Below are positions 1-5,921 of a stretch of 7,740 bases of DNA, piece by piece. Numbering within the stretch: the stretch's first letter is position 1; the number at the start of each line of letters is the position of its first letter. Position numbers and translations under genes: made by a program. The notes below the pieces were generated by a model. That model saw nothing but the letters and a program-made list of their open reading frames with translations, made no database searches and was not told the origin of the DNA. The stretch spans positions 5,212 to 12,951 of the forward strand of contig DMPQ01000281.1 in NCBI GenBank assembly GCA_003455945.1, given 5' to 3'. The DNA is from Planctomycetaceae bacterium (GTDB lineage: Bacteria > Planctomycetota > Planctomycetia > Pirellulales > Pirellulaceae).

Positions 1-810
1 CCGGGTCTCGGCAAGACGACCTTCGCGACCTGCATTCCGAAGGAATTGGGGGTTCATCTCGAGTTCGCCAGCGGCGCGGCGCTCAAGGCTCCCAAGGATC
101 TGATCCCCTACCTGACCAACGCTCCCGAACGGTCGGTTCTGTTCATCGACGAGATCCATCGACTTCCCAAGGCGGTCGAGGAGTATCTGTACACGGCGAT
201 GGAGGATTTCCGAATCGACATGGTTCTCGGCGACGGGATCAATGCCCGAACCCACAGCTTCCGGTTGAATCCGTTCACGCTGATCGGAGCGACGACGCGA
301 GCCGGCATGTTGTCGGGGCCGCTCCGGGACCGCTTTCCGATTCGCGAGCATCTGACGTTCTATTCGGACGACGAGCTGGCCGAGATCGTCCGCCGCAATG
401 CGGTGAAACTGAACGTGACGATCGACGAGGCGGCGTGTGCGACGATCGCCCATCGAAGTCGCGGGACCCCTCGGATCGCCAACAATCGCCTGCTTTGGAT
501 CCGCGACTATGCGGACAGCCGAGCGGGAGGGAAGGTCGATACGGCCGTTGCTCTGGCGGCGATGGAGATGTCGGGGATCGACGGCCTGGGACTCGATCGC
601 CAGGACCGTGCCTACCTGGACACGCTGATGCGGGTCTTCGGTGGCGGGCCTGCCGGAATCGAGTCGATCGCGCACACGATGAACGCCTCGGTCGACACGC
701 TGTCGGACGAGGTGGAGCCGTTCCTGCTCCGGAGCGAGTTGCTGATTCGGACGCCGCGCGGCCGTGTCGCGACCCCTCGCGCCGTCGAACACCTGAAGGC
801 GAATCGCTGA
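1..810 (+). CDS. ruvB: RuvB, Holliday junction branch-migration ATPase (5'-truncated by window edge)
   Basis: RuvB is the hexameric AAA+ motor that works with RuvA, and with the resolvase RuvC, to move Holliday junctions during recombination and fork repair in the cytoplasm. The frame is open from base 1, giving 269 visible residues. RuvB is usually about 340 residues and Walker A lies roughly 60 residues in, so only the N-terminus is missing. Visible in order: Walker A PGLGKTT (residues 1-7), Walker B with LFIDEIHRL (47-55), the RuvB hairpin region with EEYLYTAMEDF (60-70), sensor 1 in LIGATTRAG (94-102), the arginine-finger segment PLRDRF (107-112), sensor 2 in RGTPRIAN (154-161), and a C-terminal winged helix with FGGGPAGIES (213-222) and RTPRGRVAT (250-258). 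The internal TTG at 46 is not the start, because the ATP-binding loop precedes it. It departs from the usual sequence just after sensor 2 (IANNRLLWIRDYA) and after Walker A (ASGAALKAP), but the catalytic motifs are intact. It lies in the same direction as the fab genes but is separated from them by hairpins and a new promoter. Confidence 0.93.
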   Translation, partial: PGLGKTTFATCIPKELGVHLEFASGAALKAPKDLIPYLTNAPERSVLFIDEIHRLPKAVEEYLYTAMEDFRIDMVLGDGINARTHSFRLNPFTLIGATTRAGMLSGPLRDRFPIREHLTFYSDDELAEIVRRNAVKLNVTIDEAACATIAHRSRGTPRIANNRLLWIRDYADSRAGGKVDTAVALAAMEMSGIDGLGLDRQDRAYLDTLMRVFGGGPAGIESIAHTMNASVDTLSDEVEPFLLRSELLIRTPRGRVATPRAVEHLKANR

Positions 811-812
811 GA

Positions 813-834
813 CGCGTCAGCCGCCGGCGACGCG
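813..834 (+). terminator. Hairpin just after ruvB, possible terminator
   Basis: Three bases after the ruvB stop, CGCGTC (813-818) pairs perfectly with GACGCG (829-834). Inside it, GCC (820-822) pairs with GGC (826-828), leaving a 3-base loop and one bulged A at 819. The stem is all GC-rich, but the next bases are CCCC and not a T-run. It is therefore not a classical intrinsic terminator. It could halt or protect the ruvB transcript, possibly with Rho. Confidence 0.4.
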
Positions 835-859
835 CCCCGGCTTGCTCCGAAGGTCTCGG

Positions 860-882
860 CCGAGGGGCGCAGCGCGGCTCGG
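860..882 (+). other. Second hairpin between ruvB and the fabD promoter
   Basis: CCGAG (860-864) pairs with CTCGG (878-882), and CGC (868-870) pairs with GCG (874-876) around an AGC loop, with an unpaired internal stretch between the two stems. The 5' arm is also part of the 10-bp palindrome 855-864. It ends 7 bases before the -35 box of the predicted fabD promoter. It may be a second termination or pausing element for ruvB. There is no T-run, and in DNA this GC-rich such structures arise easily. Confidence 0.25.
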
Positions 883-889
883 GGGCCGG

Positions 890-918
890 TTGACACCCCG
901 CCGGGGCAGCCCTACCAT
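890..918 (+). promoter_or_regulatory. Predicted sigma-70-type promoter for fabD
   Basis: A perfect -35 box TTGACA (890-895) is followed after 17 bases by TACCAT (913-918), which matches TATAAT at 4 of 6 positions. Transcription would start near 925 and leave a leader of roughly 190 bases before fabD. The spacer between the boxes contains an 11-base odd palindrome, CCCCG-C-CGGGG (896-906), which could be an operator or chance. This is the best promoter-like sequence in the spacer and lies directly after the ruvB hairpins. The 811-1113 spacer otherwise holds no gene I can support. Confidence 0.6.
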
Positions 919-958
919 CCCGGATTCGGCCGTTTCGGAGCCGATTTTTACGGGGTTT

Positions 959-978
959 CGCGCGGTCGGTACCGCGCG
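959..978 (+). other. Perfect 8-bp hairpin in the fabD leader
   Basis: CGCGCGGT (959-966) and ACCGCGCG (971-978) are exact reverse complements separated by a 4-base loop CGGT. It would lie about 35 bases into the transcript from the predicted promoter and about 135 bases before the fabD start. No T-run follows, so it does not look like a terminator or attenuator of the standard type. It could stabilise the 5' end of the mRNA, or bind a regulator as DNA. Confidence 0.45.
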
Positions 979-1113
979 TCTCGCCGACGGCTCGCCCGGC
1001 CGATCCGACCGGACGCCGACGGTTCTCCGAGATGTCGTACGGCGTCGAACGATCGAATCGTCGGACGGACCTTCCGGCGTTTCCTTCCGATCCTTTCGCC
1101 CCGAGACCGCAGC

Positions 1114-2025
1114 GTGAGCAAGATCGCCTTTCTGTTTCCGGGCCAGGGAGCCCAGTCGGTCGGGATGGGGCGGGAGCTCTACGACGCTCTGCCGGCCGCT
1201 CGACAGCTCTTCGATCGGGCGGGCGAGATCCTCGGCTACGACCTGGCCAAGCTCTGCTTCGAAGGACCTGCGTCCGAACTCGATTCGACCGTCCGCAGCC
1301 AGCCCGCGCTCTTCGTCTGCAGCCTGGCGGCGGTCGAAAAGCTTCGCGCCGAGCAGCCTGAGGTGGTGCTGGCGTGCGAAGGGGGAGCGGGCCTGAGCCT
1401 GGGAGAATACTCGGCGCTCGTCTTCGCCGGCGCGCTCTCGTTCGAGGACGGACTCCGCGTCGTGGCGAAGCGAGGGGAAGCGATGCAGGCGGCGGCCGAT
1501 GCGCAGCCCAGCGGCATGGTGAGCCTCCTCGGATTGCCGCTCGACACCATCGAAACGATCTGCGGCGAGTGCCGCGATCCGGGGGAAGTCCTGCAGGTCG
1601 CGAATCATCTCTGCCCGGGCAATATCGTCGTCTCGGGGCACAATGCCGCTTGCGAGCGCGCGGCCGAGGCGGGGCTCAAGGCCGGTGCGATGAAGGCGAT
1701 TCCGCTGGCGGTCGCCGGCGCGTTCCACACGCCGCTGATGGATCCGGCCGTCGCCGATCTGCGCGAGGCGCTGGCGAACGTGACGCTGAAGAGCCCCGAA
1801 ATTCCGGTCGTGTCGAACGTCGACGCCCGCCCGCACGACGATCCGGACGAGATCCGCGATCTGCTCTGCCGTCAGGTCGTCTCGCCGGTCCGCTGGGAAG
1901 ACTCGATGCGCTACCTGCTCGAACAGGGTTACGACCAGTTCTACGAGGTCGGTCCCGGACGTGTCCTTCGCGGACTGCTGAAGCGGATCGACCGCTCGGC
2001 GGGCTGCGAAGGAGTGATCAGCTGA
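1114..2025 (+). CDS. fabD: Malonyl-CoA:acyl carrier protein transacylase FabD
   Basis: FabD moves the malonyl group from malonyl-CoA to the phosphopantetheine arm of ACP, loading the extender unit for fatty-acid synthesis in the cytoplasm. The product has 303 residues, normal for the family (about 310 in E. coli). Visible are the N-terminal FPGQGAQ (residues 8-14), the nucleophile elbow GLSLGEY with Ser95, Arg120 in VVAKRG, His205 in GAFHTPLM and Gln254 in RQVVSPVRW. These match the nucleophile, the carboxylate-binding arginine, the catalytic histidine and the glutamine of E. coli FabD. The elbow reads GLSLG where E. coli has GHSLG; Ser and both Gly are kept, so activity is expected. The GTG start at 1114 is chosen because the conserved strand begins two codons later. 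It has no convincing Shine-Dalgarno site. It is the first gene of the fab cluster, behind its own predicted promoter, and fabG follows after 171 bases. Confidence 0.95.
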   Translation: MSKIAFLFPGQGAQSVGMGRELYDALPAARQLFDRAGEILGYDLAKLCFEGPASELDSTVRSQPALFVCSLAAVEKLRAEQPEVVLACEGGAGLSLGEYSALVFAGALSFEDGLRVVAKRGEAMQAAADAQPSGMVSLLGLPLDTIETICGECRDPGEVLQVANHLCPGNIVVSGHNAACERAAEAGLKAGAMKAIPLAVAGAFHTPLMDPAVADLREALANVTLKSPEIPVVSNVDARPHDDPDEIRDLLCRQVVSPVRWEDSMRYLLEQGYDQFYEVGPGRVLRGLLKRIDRSAGCEGVIS

Positions 2026-2047
2026 GCGGCCGGTGATCGCTCGCCGC

Positions 2048-2070
2048 GGCGTCCCTCGAGGTGCGACGCC
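2048..2070 (+). other. Hairpin in the fabD-fabG spacer
   Basis: GGCGTC (2048-2053) pairs exactly with GACGCC (2065-2070), and the loop contains the self-complementary CCTCGAGG (2054-2061). It sits 22 bases after the fabD stop and has no T-run behind it. It could be an mRNA processing or stabilising element within the fab transcript. Chance is possible in this GC-rich spacer. Confidence 0.3.
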
Positions 2071-2196
2071 CCGAATCGAACGGTCGCCGAGACTCCGCAT
2101 GACGCCCGTCGGCCGAAGCCGGATCGGGCGATGACCGATCGCGAACGTCGGACGAGACGTCTCGCCCCAACGCACGCAACGAACGAGAACCGAACG

Positions 2197-2967
2197 ATGA
2201 GCGAATCGCCGACGAACAGCATGAAGGTCGATCTGTCCGGTCAGGTCGCACTCGTGACCGGAGCCTCCCAGGGGCTCGGTCGAGCCATGGCGGTGGCGCT
2301 CGGAGCCAGCGGGGCTCGCGTGGCATGCGTCGCCCGGAATGCGGAGAAGCTCGCCGAGACGGTGAAGTCGATCGTCGATGCGGGCGGCGCGGCCGAGGCG
2401 TTCGCCTGCGACGTCAAGCAGCGCGAGAGCGTCGATCAGGTCGTCGACGGCATCGCCGACAATTGGGGGCGTCTCGATATCCTCGTCAACAACGCCGGTA
2501 TCACGCGCGACACGCTCCTGCCGCGGATGTCGGATGCCGAGTGGGACGACGTCATCGAGACGAACCTGCGCGGGACGTTCCTTTTCGCTCGCGCCGCTTC
2601 GCGTCACATGATGCGAGCTCGGTACGGCCGAATCATCAACATCTCGAGCGTCTCGGGCATCATGGGGAATCCCGGCCAGACCAACTACTCCGCGTCGAAG
2701 GCCGGCATGATCGGGCTGACGAGGTCGCTCAGTCGCGAATTGGCCGGCCGCAAGGTGACCATCAACGCGGTCGCTCCCGGGTTCATCGAGAGCGAGATGA
2801 CCAAGGCGCTCGGTGACGCGATCCTGGGCGAAGTGAGCAAGCGGATCCCGGCGAAGCGACTCGGGACGGCCGAAGAGGTGGCTTCCGCCGTCCTCTTTCT
2901 GGCGAGCCCGGCTGCGGCCTACATCACCGGCCAAGTGCTGGTGGTCGACGGCGGCATGACCGGTTGA
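2197..2967 (+). CDS. fabG: 3-oxoacyl-ACP reductase FabG
   Basis: FabG reduces 3-oxoacyl-ACP to (R)-3-hydroxyacyl-ACP with NADPH, the first reduction of each elongation cycle. From the ATG at 2197 the product has 256 residues and is a classical short-chain dehydrogenase. It has the cofactor motif TGASQGLG (residues 21-28), NNAG (98-101), and catalytic Asn123, Ser151, Tyr164 and Lys168 (YSASK). The spacing is identical to E. coli FabG shifted by 13. The C-terminus [12 protein letters not shown] is typical. The start is uncertain. The frame is open back to an ATG at 2131, but that would add an unlikely Arg-rich 22-residue leader. ATG 2221 would give 248 residues, closest to the usual 244-248. 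I prefer 2197 because a weak GAGAA lies 7 bases before it. Its position between fabD and acpP supports the assignment over other dehydrogenases of this fold. Confidence 0.93.
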   Translation: MSESPTNSMKVDLSGQVALVTGASQGLGRAMAVALGASGARVACVARNAEKLAETVKSIVDAGGAAEAFACDVKQRESVDQVVDGIADNWGRLDILVNNAGITRDTLLPRMSDAEWDDVIETNLRGTFLFARAASRHMMRARYGRIINISSVSGIMGNPGQTNYSASKAGMIGLTRSLSRELAGRKVTINAVAPGFIESEMTKALGDAILGEVSKRIPAKRLGTAEEVASAVLFLASPAAAYITGQVLVVDGGMTG

Positions 2968-2976
2968 GTGCCGGAA

Positions 2977-3009
2977 GGCCGGGTCGGCCGGGAGCCTCTG
3001 GCGAGGCTC
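2977..3009 (+). terminator. Tandem hairpins after fabG, possible terminator
   Basis: Two stem-loops follow the fabG stop. The first pairs GGCCG (2977-2981) with CGGCC (2985-2989). The second is a perfect 7-bp stem, GAGCCTC (2992-2998) with GAGGCTC (3003-3009), around the loop TGGC. Only scattered T residues follow. Ten bases later the -35 box of the predicted acpP promoter begins, so the pair could end or thin out transcription from fabD-fabG before acpP restarts. Confidence 0.4.
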
Positions 3010-3018
3010 GATCCAGTC

Positions 3019-3048
3019 TTGACCCGGTTTGTGGACTCCTTCTATCTT
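3019..3048 (+). promoter_or_regulatory. Predicted sigma-70-type promoter for acpP
   Basis: TTGACC (3019-3024, 5 of 6 to the -35 consensus) is followed after 18 bases by TATCTT (3043-3048, 4 of 6 to the -10 consensus). The stretch from about 3030 to 3095 is visibly richer in A and T than its surroundings, as expected of a promoter. Transcription would begin near 3055, leaving a leader of about 115 bases before acpP. A separate promoter fits the high amount of ACP that cells need compared with the enzymes. Confidence 0.5.
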
Positions 3049-3157
3049 GTGACGCTTCGATCAACCCCATATCATCTTCCATCCAAGCTCGCGGGTTACC
3101 CAGGCCGCAGTCTCGACTCGGTCCTGACGGTCTGCTCCGAGCTTCAACACCTCGACT

Positions 3158-3163
3158 GGAGGG
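3158..3163 (+). promoter_or_regulatory. Strong ribosome binding site of acpP
   Basis: GGAGGG lies 7 bases before the GTG at 3171. It is the strongest Shine-Dalgarno match in the fab cluster and decides the acpP start, because the same frame is open for a further 69 codons upstream. Confidence 0.75.
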
Positions 3164-3170
3164 CTACGCG

Positions 3171-3413
3171 GTGTCTTCGATTGAACAGCGTGTGTTTGAG
3201 ATCGTCGCCGAGGAACTGAGCGTGGACAAGGACAAGATCCGTCCTGAGACCACGTTCATCAACGATCTCGGTGCCGACTCGTTGGACATCGTCGAGCTGA
3301 TCATGGCGCTCGAGGAAGAGTTCGACATCAGCATTCCGGACGACGCCGCCGAGAAGATCACGACGGTGGGCGAAGCGATCAAGCACATCGAGAAGGCCGC
3401 TTCCGCTTCGTGA
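3171..3413 (+). CDS. acpP: Acyl carrier protein
   Basis: ACP carries growing acyl chains as thioesters on a 4'-phosphopantetheine arm and is a substrate of all the fab enzymes beside it. The product has 80 residues, standard for the family, and is strongly acidic. The attachment motif [10 protein letters not shown] places the modified serine at Ser37, at the start of helix II; the recognition helix [16 protein letters not shown] (residues 48-63) is typical. Attachment would be done by an AcpS-type transferase encoded elsewhere. The GTG at 3171 is chosen because of the strong GGAGGG upstream and because [16 protein letters not shown] is the usual ACP N-terminus. The longer in-frame extension back to 2964 would overlap the end of fabG and is not credible. 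fabF starts 36 bases after the stop, so the two are probably co-transcribed. Confidence 0.96.
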   Translation: MSSIEQRVFEIVAEELSVDKDKIRPETTFINDLGADSLDIVELIMALEEEFDISIPDDAAEKITTVGEAIKHIEKAASAS

Positions 3414-3449
3414 CGTGACGCTTTCGAGAGTGCGAGACAGGGCGGTTGC

Positions 3450-4688
3450 ATGAAGCGCCGAGTGGTCATCACCGGAATGGGAGTCGTCACGTCGCTGAGC
3501 GACAAGGTCGACGACCTCTGGACGCGAGTCCTTGCGGGTGAGAGCGGCATCCACGAGATCCGCCTCTTCGACGTCTCCGACTACAAGGTTCGGATCGGCG
3601 GAGACATCTACGACTGGGACCCCAAGGACTATATCGACGGACGTGAACTCAAGCGTCTCGATCGCTTCACGCAGTTTGCGCTCGTCGCGGCGGTCGACGC
3701 CGTCAACGATTCGGGAATCGACTTCGCCGCTCTGGATCCGTTCCGCTGCGGCGTCATTCTCGGCTCGGGCATCGGCGGTCTGAGCACGATCGAAGAGCAG
3801 CTGATCAAGCTGGTCACCAAGGGACCCGACCGGGTTTCCCCGTTGACCATTCCGAAGCTGATGCTCAATGCCGCGGGCGGGAACATCTCGATCCGCTACG
3901 GCATTCGCGGACCGAACTACACCGTCGCCACCGCCTGTGCCAGCGCCACCAACGCCATGGGCGACGCCTTCAAGGCGATCCAGTACGGCGATGCCGAGGT
4001 GATGGTGACCGGCGGTTCGGAAGCGGCGATGACTCGCATGGGTCTGAGTGCCTTCCAGAACATGCGGGCGCTGTCGGAGCGGGTCGATGCGCCGAAGGAG
4101 GCAAGTCGTCCGTTCGATCTCGATCGGGACGGCTTCGTCTTCAGCGAAGGGGCCGGAATCCTGATCTTCGAAGAGCTGGAGCATGCCAAGGCTCGCGGCG
4201 CGAAGATCTACGCCGAGGTGCTCGGCTACGGGACCAGCGGCGACGCCGGTCACATCACGCAGCCCGACGAGAACGGCACCAGCGCTTCGCGAGCGATGAG
4301 CATGGCGCTCGGTGATGCCGGTCTCGATCCGTCCAAGATCGACTACATCAACGCCCACGGCACCAGCACCCCGCTCGGTGACCAGGCCGAGACGCAGGCG
4401 GTGAGGCGGGTCTTCGGCGAGCACGCGCACACCGTCAGCATCAGCAGCACCAAGAGCCAGCTCGGGCATTCGCTCGGAGCGAGCGGCGGCATCGAACTGG
4501 TTCTCTCGGTCAAGGCGATCCTGAACGAGACGGTTCCGCCGACGATCAACCTGCAGACTCCCGACCCGCAGTGCGATCTGGACTACACGCCGAACGTCCC
4601 GAAGAGCCGCAAGATCGCGTATGCGATGAGCAACAGCTTCGGCTTCGGAGGCCATAACGCGTCGATCGTCGTCGGTCGAATCGACTGA
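3450..4688 (+). CDS. fabF: 3-oxoacyl-ACP synthase II FabF (KAS II)
   Basis: FabF condenses malonyl-ACP with acyl-ACP, releasing CO2 and lengthening the chain by two carbons. The product has 412 residues, matching the family. The thiolase-fold active site is complete: Cys163 in TACASAT, His303 in NAHGTSTPLGD, Lys335 in SSTKSQLGH and His340. The C-terminal glycine-rich loop NSFGFGGHN (residues 395-403) holds the acyl-pocket gate. The N-terminal RRVVITGMGVVTSL (3-16) is typical. Position right after acpP and full length favour FabF over FabB, but chain-length preference cannot be read from sequence. The ATG at 3450 has a weak AGGG 7 bases upstream. No FabH-type initiating synthase is adjacent, so chain initiation must rely on a gene outside this window. 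Confidence 0.96.
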   Translation: MKRRVVITGMGVVTSLSDKVDDLWTRVLAGESGIHEIRLFDVSDYKVRIGGDIYDWDPKDYIDGRELKRLDRFTQFALVAAVDAVNDSGIDFAALDPFRCGVILGSGIGGLSTIEEQLIKLVTKGPDRVSPLTIPKLMLNAAGGNISIRYGIRGPNYTVATACASATNAMGDAFKAIQYGDAEVMVTGGSEAAMTRMGLSAFQNMRALSERVDAPKEASRPFDLDRDGFVFSEGAGILIFEELEHAKARGAKIYAEVLGYGTSGDAGHITQPDENGTSASRAMSMALGDAGLDPSKIDYINAHGTSTPLGDQAETQAVRRVFGEHAHTVSISSTKSQLGHSLGASGGIELVLSVKAILNETVPPTINLQTPDPQCDLDYTPNVPKSRKIAYAMSNSFGFGGHNASIVVGRID

Positions 4689-4709
4689 CGACACCGGGCC
4701 GGCCGGTGA

Positions 4710-4721
4710 GGCGTTTTCGCC
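4710..4721 (+). other. Small hairpin after fabF
   Basis: GGCG (4710-4713) and CGCC (4718-4721) enclose a TTTT loop, 21 bases past the fabF stop. Flanking GAG and CTC can add pairs with a two-base bulge. The T residues are in the loop, not behind the stem, so this is a weak candidate for the end of the fab transcript. The rest of the 4689-4882 spacer holds a 14-bp perfect palindrome (4746-4759) and no promoter I would call. Confidence 0.2.
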
Positions 4722-4872
4722 GCTCGGCACGCTGGTTGTCCGGTACGCCGTCGACGGCGAATGCCGAGTCGCCGGGTTGTCGGCTCTCTCGTCTCCATGC
4801 GGCGGTGGCACCGTAAGGCGCGACGTCGGCCGCAGGGGAAGTCGCGTCCGGACGTTCGCCGGTCGAACTCGC

Positions 4873-4880
4873 GAGGGGAG
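4873..4880 (+). promoter_or_regulatory. Ribosome binding site of the GluQ-RS-like gene
   Basis: The purine-rich GAGGGGAG ends 2 bases before the ATG at 4883, and its GAGG core lies 6 bases before it. This supports the start at 4883. Confidence 0.6.
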
Positions 4881-4882
4881 CG

Positions 4883-5851
4883 ATGAGCGGACATCCGGTC
4901 GGCCGTCTCGCTCCGAGCCCCACTGGCGCTCAACACGTCGGCAATGCCCGCACGTTCCTTCTGGCGTGGCTGTCGATCCGCCGCCGCGACGGCCGTCTTC
5001 TGTTGCGGATCGAAGATCTCGATTCTCCGCGGACCAAACGAGGCGCGGCGGCTCAGGCGCTCGACGACCTTCGTTGGCTCGGCCTGGACTGGGACGCCGG
5101 TCCAGATCGCCCTGGGGTCGAGGGGCCGTTCGTTCAGACGGAGCGGAGCGAGGATTATCGGCGGGCGCTCGACGAGTTGGCCGCCGCCGAACGGATCTAC
5201 CCCTGCACCTGTTCCCGCACCGACATCGCCGACGCAGCGAGCGCTCCGCACTGGGAACACGAGGGGCCTCGTTACCCCGGAACCTGCGCCGGTCGCTCGG
5301 CGAGCGACGCACGCGCTCTCGAACCGGGGACTTTCGCCTGGCGATTCCGCACGCTTCCCGGAGAGTGGAGTTATCGGGACCGGAACGACGAGTGGCGCAG
5401 CTGCCGAGTTGCCGACGAGCTCGGCGATTTCGTCGTCGCGAAGAAGGACGGGACCGCCGCCTATCAGCTGGCGGTCGTTCGTGACGACCACGCGATGGGG
5501 GTGACCGAGGTGGTCCGCGGTGACGACCTGCTGGCCAGCACCTTTCGGCAACTCCAGCTCTATCGGTCGTTCGGCTGGGAGCCTCCCACGTTCCGGCACG
5601 TGCCGCTGGTCGTCGGCGATGACGGCAAGCGTCTGGCGAAGCGTCACGGAGACACTCGCCTGGCCACTTATCGGGAACTCGGAGTCGCTCCCGAACGACT
5701 GATCGGGCTGCTCGCTTGGAGCCTCGGGCTGATCGATGAGGAGCGAGCGATCACGCCGCGCGAACTGCTCGACCGATTCGATTGGCAGCGGGTCCGGGCG
5801 ACCGGGCCGTGGGTCTTCGGAGCGGACGAGCATCGACGTCTGGTCGGTTGA
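4883..5851 (+). CDS. gluQ: Glutamyl-Q tRNA(Asp) synthetase-like protein (GluQ-RS / YadB family)
   Basis: GluQ-RS is a shortened relative of glutamyl-tRNA synthetase. It activates glutamate and attaches it to the queuosine at position 34 of tRNA(Asp), not to a tRNA end. The product has 322 residues: the Rossmann catalytic core is present and the C-terminal anticodon-binding domain of GltX is absent, as expected. Visible are the N-terminal APSPTGAQHVGNART (residues 10-24, HIGH motif as HVGN), IEDLDSPR (43-50), a zinc site CTC (108-110) with YPGTC (131-135), giving Cys108, Cys110, Tyr131 and Cys135 as in E. coli YadB, then EVVRGDDLLAST (209-220). KRLAKR (249-254) stands in place of KMSKS. The ATG at 4883 has a GAGGGGAG site. 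It follows fabF by 194 bases and may be read through from it or have its own unseen promoter. Whether it truly acts on queuosine depends on a queuosine pathway outside this window. Confidence 0.83.
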   Translation: MSGHPVGRLAPSPTGAQHVGNARTFLLAWLSIRRRDGRLLLRIEDLDSPRTKRGAAAQALDDLRWLGLDWDAGPDRPGVEGPFVQTERSEDYRRALDELAAAERIYPCTCSRTDIADAASAPHWEHEGPRYPGTCAGRSASDARALEPGTFAWRFRTLPGEWSYRDRNDEWRSCRVADELGDFVVAKKDGTAAYQLAVVRDDHAMGVTEVVRGDDLLASTFRQLQLYRSFGWEPPTFRHVPLVVGDDGKRLAKRHGDTRLATYRELGVAPERLIGLLAWSLGLIDEERAITPRELLDRFDWQRVRATGPWVFGADEHRRLVG

Positions 5852-5869
5852 GTCACGCGAGTCCCCGGT

Positions 5870-5885
5870 CCGCACGTCGTTGCGG
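5870..5885. terminator. Small hairpin in the convergent gap, weak terminator candidate
   Basis: CCGCA (5870-5874) pairs with TGCGG (5881-5885) around a 6-base loop, within the 70-base gap where the + strand gluQ-like gene and the - strand uvrA end facing each other. A shared terminator is expected in such a gap, but the stem is short and lacks a T-run on either side. Nothing better is visible there. Confidence 0.2.
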
Positions 5886-5921
5886 CTCCCATACCTCTCT
5901 CGCGTCTTCCCGGCCGCGATC

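Noticed and set aside
817..2934. Open frame of 705 codons on the - strand across fabD and fabG
   Set aside because: It runs opposite to two intact, well-conserved enzymes. Its product is Arg/Asp/His-rich with no recognisable motif, as expected from the codon bias of GC-rich genes read on the other strand.
2964..3170. N-terminal extension of the acyl carrier protein back to 2964
   Set aside because: It would overlap fabG and add 69 residues unlike any ACP, and it would ignore the strong ribosome site at 3158-3163.
4761..4870. Possible tRNA or small RNA in the fabF-gluQ spacer
   Set aside because: No cloverleaf, no T-loop motif and no convincing promoter or terminator were found.
3144..5312. 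Open frame of 722 codons on the - strand across acpP, fabF and part of the gluQ-like gene
   Set aside because: Same shadow effect. It covers three unrelated conserved genes and has no family motif.
4883..5851. Full glutamyl-tRNA synthetase GltX broken at its 3' end
   Set aside because: The length, the zinc motif with Tyr131 and the clean stop match the naturally short GluQ-RS family. No remnant of the anticodon-binding domain follows.
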